DNA of 64,000 nt from the NCBI GenBank assembly GCA_041661625.1, contig JBAZUB010000001.1:1-64000 (forward strand). Reading direction: 5' to 3'. Under the pieces are notes generated by a model. The model saw only the letters and a program-made list of their open reading frames with translations, did no database searches and was not told the origin of the DNA. Origin of the DNA: Patescibacteria group bacterium (GTDB lineage Bacteria; Patescibacteriota; Patescibacteriia; JAHIZJ01). Below, one piece after another: positions 50,048-59,137 of this stretch. The position numbers and the translations under genes are program-made. Positions within the stretch are counted from its first letter, which is position 1. Each line of letters starts with the position of its first letter.

Positions 50048-51541
50048 ATGCTTTTTTTGCACGCTAGAAAACTTGATTTCGAGTCCGATGCCAGTCTCAA
50101 TGTCGCCGTATTTCGTAAATCTGAAGCGACAAATTTTGGTATCCATTCCGGGGACAACGTGGAGATCAAAATTGGACTAAAAAAGGTTATTGCCGAGGCC
50201 GATTTGACCGAGCATCGGGTGAGGCCGGGAGAGATCGGACTTTTTCGCAGTATCTGGGAGGAATACCCAATAAAGAATCGGCAAATTGTCCAAGTGAGCG
50301 TATTATCACGCCCTGCCTCCATTCAGGCGATAATAAAGAAGTTATTGGGTAAAAAACTTAACGAGCGCGAACTGCGTTCGATTATCGATGATATAGTTTC
50401 AATGCGGCTCGGCCGCGGTGAGATCAGCTACTTTGTGGCCAGCGGATTTGCCCGCCATTATTCGGACGAGGAGTTGTACTACCTGACCAAGGCCATGGCC
50501 GAGACCGGCGAACAACTGCGTCTGAAGGGAAAGATTGTCGATAAGCATTCGGTCGGCGGATTGGCTGGCAACCGAACTTCCATGGTGGCGATCCCGATTA
50601 TCTCATCGTTGGGAATAATTATTCCAAAAACATCTTCACGCGCGGTCACGTCACCAGCCGGTACGGCCGATACGATGGAGGTGCTCGCGCCCGTGGCATT
50701 CACCATGAAGAAAGTCCGTGAGTTTTTACGCCGTAACAAAGGTTGCTTAGTCTGGGGTGGGGAACTCAACATGGCTCCAGCCGATGATCATATCATTCGC
50801 GCCTCGCACCCGCTCGGTATTGAGCCGTATGATAAGATGATTGTCAGTATTATGTCAAAAAAAGTAGCCATGGGTATCAAATACTTAATTATTGATATGC
50901 CGGTCGGACCAACGGCCAAGATCCCGAATTTAAAAATAGCCTGGGAAATCGAACGCAAGTTTGTCTATCTGGGTAAACGATTTGGTATGAAAGTCCAGGT
51001 CAAGATGACCGAAGCGCGCGAACCAATTGGACGGGGTGTCGGACCAGCTCTCGAGGCGCGCGATGTGCTGCGGGTGTTGCAGCGGCATCCGCTACGACCG
51101 CTGGATCTGGAAGAGAAATCAACCATGCTGGCCGGAGAGCTGATGGAACTATGCGGCTATTGCCGGGTGGGGCAAGGACAGGCAATCGCCACCAAAGTAC
51201 TTGAATCCGGGCAGGCTTGGAAACAAATGCAAAAGATAATCAAAGCCCAAGGCGGCCAGCCAAATATCAAGGCGGACGAATTAACGCTGGGTGCTATCAA
51301 AAAACGTTATTACGCGCCACGTGGCGGTATGATATATCGGGTGGATAATCATGCGATTGATGATATTGCCCGGATACTGGGAGCACCAAACGAAAAATTA
51401 GCCGGCATACACGTCCATCAGCAACTTGGGACAAAATTGAAAATTGGTGATCCAACTTTCACGCTGTATGCCCAGAGCCGCCAGCGGATGGAATTAGCCG
51501 AGGCAGCCCTGAAAAAGTTACCAATATTTCAGATCAAGTAA
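50048..51541 (+). CDS. deoA: AMP phosphorylase (archaeal-type DeoA family)
   Basis: 497 aa. Phosphorolyses AMP (and CMP/UMP) to the base and ribose-1,5-bisphosphate. An N-terminal ~85-residue extension, typical of the AMP enzyme rather than thymidine phosphorylase, precedes the phosphorylase domain: VDKHSVGGLAGNRTSMVAIP, SSRAVTSPAGTADTMEVLAP, WGGELNMAPADD, KKVAMGIKYLIIDMPVGP, GVGPALEARDVL. Separated from RuBisCO by 68 AT-rich bases. With the two upstream genes it completes AMP to 3-phosphoglycerate. Confidence 0.94.
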   Translation: MLFLHARKLDFESDASLNVAVFRKSEATNFGIHSGDNVEIKIGLKKVIAEADLTEHRVRPGEIGLFRSIWEEYPIKNRQIVQVSVLSRPASIQAIIKKLLGKKLNERELRSIIDDIVSMRLGRGEISYFVASGFARHYSDEELYYLTKAMAETGEQLRLKGKIVDKHSVGGLAGNRTSMVAIPIISSLGIIIPKTSSRAVTSPAGTADTMEVLAPVAFTMKKVREFLRRNKGCLVWGGELNMAPADDHIIRASHPLGIEPYDKMIVSIMSKKVAMGIKYLIIDMPVGPTAKIPNLKIAWEIERKFVYLGKRFGMKVQVKMTEAREPIGRGVGPALEARDVLRVLQRHPLRPLDLEEKSTMLAGELMELCGYCRVGQGQAIATKVLESGQAWKQMQKIIKAQGGQPNIKADELTLGAIKKRYYAPRGGMIYRVDNHAIDDIARILGAPNEKLAGIHVHQQLGTKLKIGDPTFTLYAQSRQRMELAEAALKKLPIFQIK

Positions 51542-51748
51542 TACCGTAGCCAGTCGAGCAGATAACAAAAAACTGCGCACTTGGTTGGGGTAGTTTTCTT
51601 AGTGGACCATGACATTCGTGAAACCATTTTATGCTTGACAAAATCAAGCATGTCTGCTAAGGTTGCTTATCTTTTGTTGAGGCAAATCCAGCCACAAAAC
51701 TATCGGTGATAATCCTATAATATTAGCCAATATATAACACTTTTAGAT

Positions 51749-52696
51749 ATGCAAGTTTTTGACACATTACGACGCAACAAGACTTTGGTCATATTGATGG
51801 CCTTGGTTGGTATTGTTGTGGCGATCGGGGTTACCCTGGTACAGCCGTTTGAATACCGGACGACTTTTTCGGTGCTGGTGATTGAAAAGGGAAACAATCA
51901 GGACGCTTTTACAGCGGCTAAGTCGGCGGAACGATTGAGCTTATCATTGGGGCAGATTATCTATACCACCTCGTTTTATGATAAAGTGATGCATTCGAAA
52001 TATATGCCGAACAGCGCCATTTTTCCTAATGATGATCAGCAACGTCGAGCGGAATGGAAGCGGCGGATTGATACGCGGGTAATGTCCGACATTGGCCAGA
52101 TGAAAATTTCGGTTTATGATCGTAATTCAAGCAATGCCACAGCTCTAGCTAACGCCTTGGCGATGGTGCTGTCGGAACAAGGTACGGAATATTTGGGCGG
52201 CAGCGATGGCGTCACGCTAAAGGTGGTTGACTATCCGCTAACAAGCAAGCGACCGGCGCGGCCAAACATTCCTTTTAATTTACTGGCCGGCTTTCTTTTG
52301 GGTGGTGGCGCCGCTACCGGATACTTAGCGGCATGGACAATTCGCCGTCAGCCAACTTCGAGTCGGACACCCGAAATACCATATACATCAAACGAAGCGA
52401 CCAGCAAATTTAGTTATCCGAAGGCGGAAATCAAGCGCGGAATAATTGCGCCCAGCGTTGAACGTGTTCCAGTTTCGGTCGAGCAACCAAATCAGTATAT
52501 GTTCCAAAATCAATATGGTCAGGTGGCGGCTGAGCCAGCCCAGGGCGATGCCACTAAGCGTCCGTCAGACGACAGTATTGCCATCCACACGCTGCATGAC
52601 CAGTATCATTCCGTTCAAACCGGAACGGAAATAGCAGAAAAGCCTAAACCGCCCGAAGCTGATTTTCCCGAAGAAGAGTTTCGCAACTTCGAATAG
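51749..52696 (+). CDS. Wzz-like polysaccharide chain-length/co-polymerase membrane protein
   Basis: 315 aa. TM1 ~13-33 (VILMALVGIVVAIGVTLVQP), extracytoplasmic domain, TM2 ~180-202 (PFNLLAGFLLGGGAATGYLAAW) after the proline-rich SKRPARPNIP typical of Wzz. A cytoplasmic tail of about 110 residues is rich in P, S, Q and acidic residues, with no kinase motifs. Stands upstream of the GC-rich cluster and the Wzy-like polymerase at 56433. The 204 bases before it contain a GCTTGA-CAAAA-TCAAGC hairpin overlapping a TTGACA. Confidence 0.75.
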   Translation: MQVFDTLRRNKTLVILMALVGIVVAIGVTLVQPFEYRTTFSVLVIEKGNNQDAFTAAKSAERLSLSLGQIIYTTSFYDKVMHSKYMPNSAIFPNDDQQRRAEWKRRIDTRVMSDIGQMKISVYDRNSSNATALANALAMVLSEQGTEYLGGSDGVTLKVVDYPLTSKRPARPNIPFNLLAGFLLGGGAATGYLAAWTIRRQPTSSRTPEIPYTSNEATSKFSYPKAEIKRGIIAPSVERVPVSVEQPNQYMFQNQYGQVAAEPAQGDATKRPSDDSIAIHTLHDQYHSVQTGTEIAEKPKPPEADFPEEEFRNFE

Positions 52697-52896
52697 AGAG
52701 AAGCCAATTTAGAATTCAGAATTAAGATAAGAAACTAGAATAGCGGTAGGTCACTTCGTGAACATATCAAGAAAAATAATAGGGTAATACGGTTCGGTTC
52801 GTTTCGGACAAACCGTCTGGGACGATTGAGTCGTTTTGCACGAATGGCCTTTGACAACTGAATATACTGACACACAGTAATTCTTGTCATTGGCAA

Positions 52897-52902
52897 TATA
52901 AT
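52897..52902 (+). promoter_or_regulatory. -10 box (TATAAT) before the GC-rich envelope cluster
   Basis: Consensus TATAAT 50 bases before ATG 52952, in an AT-rich 255-base spacer (52697-52951). No matching -35 at 16-18 bp. A TTGACA at 52851 is out of register. Confidence 0.35.
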
Positions 52903-52951
52903 ACGAACTAGGTAGGTCCAATCACGCCAGTAACGGCGGGGGAGAAATGTC

Positions 52952-54856
52952 ATGCGCAACTACGGTCTGTTCTTGGTGGTACTTCTGGTTCCGTGTGGTG
53001 TTCTGTTTGCGCCGGCCATGGCGTCTTGTCCCGAACCGCCGCATTGGGCGGACGGGCAGGAAGTCGCGCGGCTGAACACGATCAGTTGGGAAGATGACGA
53101 GTTGTCTTTGACTCTCAAGGATGGGACGAGCGTCAGCGTGCCCAAGGATAGCTGCTTCGTATGGGTCAGTGAACCCGGCGATGTGATTTTCCCCGAGCGG
53201 CGGCAAATCCTGGGCTTCTACCGGGATAATACCTGGTACGAAGTGCTGGAAACGCATCTGAACATGAGGCCTGGGGAGGTACCCCGGCCGGAATTGCCAC
53301 CTACAATACGGGTAACCGAAGAAACCAACACTGCCGAACTGGCCCGGAAAGCCGGTGTACCCGAGTGGAAGTTCCAGCAGTGGAATCACGCCAACTACAC
53401 GAAGCCGCTGCTGGGTGAGATCTTCTACATGGAGGAACCACTGCCCGGACAGTATTGCGAGCGGTGGTCACGCTTCAATGGTGACCCGGTTGGAGACAGG
53501 ACACCGTTGAACGAGCAGATCTACATCTTCAACCGGTGTCGGACGCCTGATGATCAGATCCCGGACGAAGTCCTGCAGCACTGGCGCAGCCAGAGCGAGG
53601 CGTCGGACGGCACGCTGGTCACCCTCTACAGCACCGAGGAACATCGACTGTTCCTGGACGGCCTAATCATGGGCGGCCAAAACCCTGGGAGCGAGGTAAA
53701 GCCCTGGGGGAGGACGTACTGTGATTGGGTCGAAGCTGGAACCACCACTCCTGTCACGCAGGCAGAGGCCTACGTGTACAAGCCGTTCGTTTTCGGTGGG
53801 TACAGCTGGCAACTCATCAAGTTCAAGAAATGTCAGAACGGAGCCTTCATCCGCATAAAGTTGAGTGAGGGTGAGCTTGTGAGCGTGCCACCAAAGAACG
53901 AGGAGGTGCCACCGGAGGAAACACCAACCGGAGTTGAAGAAACTCCACCGCCCGAGAACAAGATTCCAGAGTACTCTCGGGACTTCTATCACCGCGGCGT
54001 CCTATGGATGGACGCCATCAACTACCACTTCAAGAGCAAGATGGCTGACGACTGGGGCGACCAGTACAGTTTCTTCGCGGGTGGGATCATCCGATTCTAC
54101 CCATGGGGAGACCGAGGACTGGGGAGACCTTTCCGCCAGTTGGCCATTGTTCCTCGGGTGGCTCTGGGTTATCAGGGCATGACGGACAGCACCAAGGCCG
54201 ACTTCGCTGGGGACTATTCCCTGGGGTTGGAGGCGCGCGTGCTGGACAAGTGGGGCTTCCAGGTGTTCCCACAGGCTGGATACGGCTATACGGCCGCCCA
54301 GCGCAGCTGGTGGGAGTGGGAGAGCCGCGAGGACCAGGGACTGGATTGGAAACGCCAGGCCAGGTTCTTCGATGCCACCTGGTGGTACGCTATGGGGCGC
54401 GTCGTCGCTCCGTACGAAACGTACACTGAAGGGTGGGTTCGGAACGGCAAGTATCTACACGACGTGAGCGGTTACGTGACGGTCGAACCGTCCTGGTTCT
54501 ACGCCAGGGCAAGCTATGGTCGTCTCTTGCGGGAGAAGCAATCCCGCCACTTCGACAACACGAGTCTCACCATGCCCGCTGACACGATGCGGGTAACCCA
54601 GTACCGGCTCGGGGTCAAGCCTTGGGACGGGTGGGTGTTCTACGCTCTCTATGAAAGCCAGAACTATCAATCGCCCGTCTGGGGGTCAATCTCCCGCGGA
54701 TGGGGCGGCGGTGCGGAATGGCGGATAACGGAGAGTTGGCGTTTGAAGGCCGACACCAAGCGGTTTGGGTTCCACGAGAACACGAACAAGGTGCTGGGTG
54801 TCACAGACAACGGACGGAAGTGGGAATCCCGCATCGGCGCGGACTACCGCTTCTAG
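52952..54856 (+). CDS. Exported LysM-like / outer-membrane-barrel-like protein
   Basis: 634 aa with SD GGGGGAG. Signal peptide (1-24, ends AMAS). Residues ~109-150 look LysM-like (IRVTEETNTAELARKAGVPE, then WNHANYTKPLLGEIFYM). A Pro/Glu-rich linker (~310-335, PPKNEEVPPEETPTGVEETP) precedes a C-terminal ~280-residue region of alternating aromatic beta strands (GYGYTAAQRSWWEWESRE; YRLGVKPWDGWVFYALYESQ) ending in the strand WESRIGADYRF with terminal Phe. That ending is the signature of outer-membrane barrels, which CPR cells are not thought to have. Very C/G-rich codons. First of three co-directional genes. Confidence 0.7.
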   Translation: MRNYGLFLVVLLVPCGVLFAPAMASCPEPPHWADGQEVARLNTISWEDDELSLTLKDGTSVSVPKDSCFVWVSEPGDVIFPERRQILGFYRDNTWYEVLETHLNMRPGEVPRPELPPTIRVTEETNTAELARKAGVPEWKFQQWNHANYTKPLLGEIFYMEEPLPGQYCERWSRFNGDPVGDRTPLNEQIYIFNRCRTPDDQIPDEVLQHWRSQSEASDGTLVTLYSTEEHRLFLDGLIMGGQNPGSEVKPWGRTYCDWVEAGTTTPVTQAEAYVYKPFVFGGYSWQLIKFKKCQNGAFIRIKLSEGELVSVPPKNEEVPPEETPTGVEETPPPENKIPEYSRDFYHRGVLWMDAINYHFKSKMADDWGDQYSFFAGGIIRFYPWGDRGLGRPFRQLAIVPRVALGYQGMTDSTKADFAGDYSLGLEARVLDKWGFQVFPQAGYGYTAAQRSWWEWESREDQGLDWKRQARFFDATWWYAMGRVVAPYETYTEGWVRNGKYLHDVSGYVTVEPSWFYARASYGRLLREKQSRHFDNTSLTMPADTMRVTQYRLGVKPWDGWVFYALYESQNYQSPVWGSISRGWGGGAEWRITESWRLKADTKRFGFHENTNKVLGVTDNGRKWESRIGADYRF

Positions 54857-54870
54857 AGGGGGACAGAAAG

Positions 54871-55785
54871 ATGAAGCGTCAGTTGGTTCTCGGACTGGTG
54901 GTTCTGCTGCTCCCGGCGGTGTTCGCCGCGGGGTGCCAGAAGGATCATGGAATCGTCGGGCCTCCGGCTCAGACCGGGCCGCCGACTGATTTCACCCTGA
55001 GCGGGATGCTGCAGCTCAACGAGCTGCCGGGTACCCAGATCTGGCTGGCCGGTTCCTTTAACGGGGACTGGCGGCCGACCTATCCGGGTTACAACGCCCG
55101 GACGAAGTTCGGAGAAGTCGGCATCGACGGGTGGACCATCTTGGGAACTTACGCGCGGTGGGTCCGGGCGGACGGCGAGGGCTATGAACTCGCTTACGGC
55201 AAGGAGTTTGCCTCGGGGAAATTCCAGCGCATCGAGGCGATTGAGAAGGTGGGTGGGGTTGAACTCCACCACTACATCCAGACCCCGTGGCAGGTAACCA
55301 AGGGCTTCACCGTCGGGCGGAGGGACGGACACGCGGTCGTCAACCCGCTGGACAACAACGAGGCCAGGCTGATGGATGTCACCCTGGTCTACACCGGGAT
55401 CGCCCCGCTGGAGCACCCGGAGCTGGGTGACCCGGCAGTTTCGGAGAAGACCATCGGGCTGGCATCCGCCTGGACCGCGTTCACTGGGATGTTCTCGGTT
55501 CCCGGGACGTTCCAGCCGGGTACGCCGGCTCAGTGGGTGTGGCACCAGAAAGTGCTGCGCCCGGAGGCCGGAGTGGACACGCTCTACTTCCAGTTCGGAG
55601 CCCAAGACGGCCTCAAGAAGGCGGGGTGTTGGATCGGGAATGTGCCTGGGAACGTGCAGATGATCAACCTCAACCCGGACAACATGTTCATCCTGGAGCT
55701 GCTCTCGGATGGCACAGTCCGGAATCCGCGTCCCAACAACGACGAGCGCTGGTTTCCCATCGAGGCCGGCGGCGGCGTCCACTAG
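54871..55785 (+). CDS. Lipoprotein of unknown function
   Basis: 304 aa from ATG 54871, preceded by GAGGGGGA. Signal peptide with lipobox (VFAAGC, Cys ~23). The mature domain has a beta-rich, Trp/Gly-rich pattern (IWLAGSFNGDWRPTYPGYN resembles the start of carbohydrate-binding or pullulanase-like early-set domains) without catalytic motifs I know. GC-rich; 14 bases after the barrel-like gene. A long ORF on the opposite strand is a codon-bias shadow. Confidence 0.7.
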   Translation: MKRQLVLGLVVLLLPAVFAAGCQKDHGIVGPPAQTGPPTDFTLSGMLQLNELPGTQIWLAGSFNGDWRPTYPGYNARTKFGEVGIDGWTILGTYARWVRADGEGYELAYGKEFASGKFQRIEAIEKVGGVELHHYIQTPWQVTKGFTVGRRDGHAVVNPLDNNEARLMDVTLVYTGIAPLEHPELGDPAVSEKTIGLASAWTAFTGMFSVPGTFQPGTPAQWVWHQKVLRPEAGVDTLYFQFGAQDGLKKAGCWIGNVPGNVQMINLNPDNMFILELLSDGTVRNPRPNNDERWFPIEAGGGVH

Positions 55786-55817
55786 GTCGGGTCAACGACC
55801 AGAAGGAGAAACGAACG

Positions 55818-56360
55818 ATGAAGAAGATGATCTGGGTCCTCATGGTGATGGTCGGTTTGGTCTGCGCCGGGACTACGGTCCAGGCGGGTGACCAGGCCAC
55901 TGCCACCGCTGTCTGCCTGTCGGTGGACAGCAAGGACGAGCTGGCTACGGTCACACCCGTGACTTCGCCGATGTATTGGTACGACAGCTCCAACGGAACG
56001 ATCTACATGTCCATCTACGTGGACATCCCGGCCGCCGTGAACCCCATGGGCAAGAGCACCGATGGAATCGGTTTCGTCTATCTCGCCGGATTCGACAAGT
56101 CTGGCAAGAAGCAGGATGACATCCGGGGCGACTGGAAGCCGGGACAGATGTTCGTGGTCTTCGCGCTTACCCCCAAGGTTTTCGCGAGGTGGAATCCGGA
56201 TGACCTGCAGTACCTGCGGGCCACCAACGGCAACGGCCAGGACGTCTGGCCCTGGACGTGGGAGGAGAGCCGGTGCGTCGTCAAGCAGAATGGTCGGATG
56301 GGTTACCATCCCACCTACGACGCCAAGACGCACATGTTCTGGGGGTACTCCAAGCAGTAG
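55818..56360 (+). CDS. Small secreted protein of unknown function
   Basis: 180 aa, SD AAGGAG 8 nt before ATG 55818. Signal peptide (1-23, ends VQAG). The mature part is a compact beta-rich domain (YWYDSSNGTIYMSIYVDIP; GDWKPGQMFVVFALTP; WPWTWEESRCVV) with two cysteines. No family recognised. Last of the GC-rich cluster; ends at a strong terminator. Confidence 0.65.
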   Translation: MKKMIWVLMVMVGLVCAGTTVQAGDQATATAVCLSVDSKDELATVTPVTSPMYWYDSSNGTIYMSIYVDIPAAVNPMGKSTDGIGFVYLAGFDKSGKKQDDIRGDWKPGQMFVVFALTPKVFARWNPDDLQYLRATNGNGQDVWPWTWEESRCVVKQNGRMGYHPTYDAKTHMFWGYSKQ

Positions 56361-56399
56361 CACGGCTGGAACAACCCCGCTCTTTCGCAGTTAGTTACT

Positions 56400-56434
56400 C
56401 GCCAGGCTTCCTTCGGGAATGCCTGGCGCTTTTT
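56400..56434 (+). terminator. Strong intrinsic terminator of the GC-rich cluster
   Basis: CGCCAGGC (56400-56407) with GCCTGGCG (56421-56428), 13-nt loop, then CTTTTTATTT. It touches the 3' end of the converging polymerase gene. Confidence 0.9.
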
Positions 56435-57854
56435 ATTTACGTTGACGGTCAGCTACTAATGATTGTGATAGCAATCCAGCCATTACGGTCCAAAACGCCC
56501 ACTGCACCGCCGTGCCTTGCAGCAAATTATCGAAGAAGCTCATGACAGCAAATGCCACCGCCAAGGCGAATCCAGCTACGTACCACCGGCGTAGGCCGCC
56601 AGTCTTAAGCCGGATATACTGTGCTAGTCGTATTAGTAAAATTACCAGCAAGACAACGTACAGAATGACACCTGTCCAGCCTAATTCAATGGTCAGCCGT
56701 AAATAGTCATTGTGCGCCTCGGTGCTTTCAAAGAAATTTTTGACGTATTGTTCGCGGATAATCGGAAAGGTGCCCAGGCCATACCCGGTCAACGGCCGGT
56801 CGGAAATATGCCGTCTCATTTCGCTCCACATGCTCATGCGCCAGGTCAGCGAGCTTTCCTCCACATTGCTATCAGTCAAGCGTTGAATCAATGGCCAGCG
56901 GTTCATATTCACATTAAATTGATTGAAGGTGAAATTGTTGATATAGGGGAATAGTAAGATTAGAAGCACTGTGGTACCGGCCAGACCCAGGATCAAATTT
57001 TTCCGCGCCGACCAAAGCAGGCCAATGGCGACAATGGCGGCCCCCAGCCACGCCCCCCGGCTGCCCGTGAGCAAAAGCAGCAATGCCAACAGGCCGATAC
57101 CGGCTAAATACCAATTACGCCTAAATCGATTTGACGCTGTCTGCGTCAGAACGATAATAATTCCCAGCATGAGCACCAGGTAATAAGCCAATGCGTTGGG
57201 ATGGCCGAAGGTACCGTAGATTCGATTGTTGACGCCACCGAATGATGTGCCGGTACCGGTAACGAACTGGATCAAACCCACCACGGCCGGAATAACCAGT
57301 GATGCGAGCAATGCTTTGATAATCAGTGCCCGGTTGCCTGCCCGCTCGAACAGCGCGGCGGCCAATAGGTAGATAAAAAAGATACTGGCGATCCGGACAA
57401 CTTCTCTGAGTGAAGCGCCAATATCCAGTGTATAGGTCAGTGAGACGATACTAAGACCAACAAGTATAGCGAATGGCCAAAACAACCGAATACGCCAGAT
57501 GGCGATTTGCCGCCCAATAATGTAGGTCAGTATCCAGACGATAGCCAGCAGGCCGATAACCGATGACAGGTTCAACGAAAAAGGACCCACCCTGGCCAGT
57601 TCATCGTTACTGAATATATCCATGGCTGGACGTAAGATCAGCAGAGCGGCAAAACCATACCGATGCTCGACCAGAAAGAACGGTATCATCAAAAGCATCA
57701 GGGCAATCTGGATAATAATCCGCCAGCCGGGTTGGTTGACGAATAACAGCAACAGCGGTATTTCAATAACCGCTAGACCCAGCACCAACCACCAGACCGG
57801 AAGTTTAGCGGCTGGAGTGGCGGGCGACGATGACTTGTTGGAATAATTGTTCAT
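56433..57854 (-). CDS. O-antigen ligase/polymerase (Wzy/RfaL-like) membrane protein
   Basis: 473 aa from ATG 57854 (MNNYSNKSSSPAT). About 11-12 TMs. The Wzy_C-type core shows IYGTFGHPNALAYYLVLMLG, LLLLTGSRGAWLGA, and the periplasmic loop ending PLTGYGLGTFP and EAHNDYLRLTIELGW, the usual polymerase/ligase motifs. Polymerises or transfers the lipid-linked glycan. Its start overlaps the upstream glycosyltransferase gene by about 50 bases. Confidence 0.85.
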   Translation of the reverse strand: MNNYSNKSSSPATPAAKLPVWWLVLGLAVIEIPLLLLFVNQPGWRIIIQIALMLLMIPFFLVEHRYGFAALLILRPAMDIFSNDELARVGPFSLNLSSVIGLLAIVWILTYIIGRQIAIWRIRLFWPFAILVGLSIVSLTYTLDIGASLREVVRIASIFFIYLLAAALFERAGNRALIIKALLASLVIPAVVGLIQFVTGTGTSFGGVNNRIYGTFGHPNALAYYLVLMLGIIIVLTQTASNRFRRNWYLAGIGLLALLLLLTGSRGAWLGAAIVAIGLLWSARKNLILGLAGTTVLLILLFPYINNFTFNQFNVNMNRWPLIQRLTDSNVEESSLTWRMSMWSEMRRHISDRPLTGYGLGTFPIIREQYVKNFFESTEAHNDYLRLTIELGWTGVILYVVLLVILLIRLAQYIRLKTGGLRRWYVAGFALAVAFAVMSFFDNLLQGTAVQWAFWTVMAGLLSQSLVADRQRK

Positions 57855-59007
57855 AAGCATTGGCGGTACGTGACCAGGAATAGCGCTCGGCAAAGGATCG
57901 GGCGGCAATCTCCAGGTTGTGCCGTAGGTTGACATCATGCATGAGTTGCAGCGTTTTAGCGTAGAATTCGTCCGGTGTCCGAGCCACCATCACGTTAACG
58001 CCATCGGTTACCGGGAAGCCGGACAGGCTGATCGGGCTGGCCACGACGGCCTTGCCGCAGGCCATGGCTTCAATGATCTTATTTTTGAAACCAGTACCGA
58101 ATTGCAAAGGGGAAACATACACTGCCGAGCGCCAGAGGAACGTCCGGACATCCTTGATATATCCGGTGACGGTGATGCGACGGTCGGTGGATTGCAGCTC
58201 GAATATTTCCAGAGTGGGGTTTTTGCCGACAATCAGCCAATGCAAGTCGGGGTTGGCTTTTTTCAATTGCGGCCAGGTGTCTTTGTTAAAATCCAAGACG
58301 GCTCGGACGTTCGCCGGATAATTCATCGTGCCAGAAAAAGCGATGAGATTAGTATCGGCCGGGGTATTGCTGGGGCGGAAGAAATCCAGGTCGACGCCAT
58401 TAGGTATGGTTACAATTCGGGAACCGGGCGAGTGGTTGGCGATCAGGTCGCGATCTACGTCGGACACGACCGTCACGGCGGCGACTCGGGGCAGCGTTTC
58501 CTTTTCCATGCGAATGGATCGATCACGCTCGCGGGCGTAATGGTAGCGTTTCAATAGATTCGATTCGGCCTGGTTAAATTGGTCGAACCAGGCTGACATA
58601 GCATCAATGCTGGCGTAGACGACGGGAGTCTGGGTGATCTGATTGATGTAACCGGACACACCTGGGGCATGAATGTAAATAATGTCATAGGCACCGTTGT
58701 GATCCGCTTCCGTTATTGCCGCCAGCATGGCGGGGTCAAAGAGCCGGTATTGGAACCAGGCTAGACGCCGTGGCCAACGGGATAAATAGTATGCCCATAA
58801 TCGTCGCTGGGGTCGTCGGAACAAGCGTACGGCTATACCCAGATCGGTAAAGCGATGTTCATTGACGCAGTCGCTCTGGTCGCTGAAGCTGAATAATGTA
58901 ATTTGATGACGCGAAGCCAATTGCTTCAACAGGTAATAGGCAATCAGTGTCTGGCCGTCTTTTTCGGGCGGATATGGAAAATTGTGGGTCAGGCAGAGTA
59001 TTCTCAT
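57805..59007 (-). CDS. GT4-family glycosyltransferase
   Basis: 400 aa. GT-B: CLTHNFPYPPEKDGQTLIAY at the start; donor domain IAFSGTMNYPANVRAVLDF, ITVTGYIKDVRTFLWRS, FGTGFKNKIIEAMACGKAVV. This is the Gly-rich TuaC/PssE-like subfamily arrangement. A GATACT box lies 5 nt before its ATG on the minus strand. Forms an operon with the polymerase gene. Confidence 0.9.
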   Translation of the reverse strand: MRILCLTHNFPYPPEKDGQTLIAYYLLKQLASRHQITLFSFSDQSDCVNEHRFTDLGIAVRLFRRPQRRLWAYYLSRWPRRLAWFQYRLFDPAMLAAITEADHNGAYDIIYIHAPGVSGYINQITQTPVVYASIDAMSAWFDQFNQAESNLLKRYHYARERDRSIRMEKETLPRVAAVTVVSDVDRDLIANHSPGSRIVTIPNGVDLDFFRPSNTPADTNLIAFSGTMNYPANVRAVLDFNKDTWPQLKKANPDLHWLIVGKNPTLEIFELQSTDRRITVTGYIKDVRTFLWRSAVYVSPLQFGTGFKNKIIEAMACGKAVVASPISLSGFPVTDGVNVMVARTPDEFYAKTLQLMHDVNLRHNLEIAARSFAERYSWSRTANAYEQLFQQVIVARHSSR

Positions 59008-59116
59008 AACATAGTATCATTGTACAAGATTCCGGCGTGGAATGCGATACCATACCACATAAAAATACGATTGTCCAGTTGGCACGCATATAAATATCTG
59101 CCATCCAAAAAGAAAG

Positions 59117-59136
59117 GCATCCGGGGGATCGGATGC
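59117..59136 (-). terminator. Intrinsic terminator of the lipoprotein gene
   Basis: On the minus strand GCATCCG and CGGATGC pair directly after the stop codon and are followed by a T-rich stretch (CTTTCTTTTT). Confidence 0.75.
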
Positions 59137-59137
59137 G

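Noticed and set aside
54853..55782. 309-aa open frame on the minus strand
   Set aside because: It mirrors the GC-rich lipoprotein gene, which has an SD, signal peptide and lipobox. The antisense frame stays open only because of codon bias.
55533..56360. Longer reading of the small secreted protein starting at 55533
   Set aside because: It would run through the lipoprotein gene; the SD and signal peptide at 55818 mark the real start.
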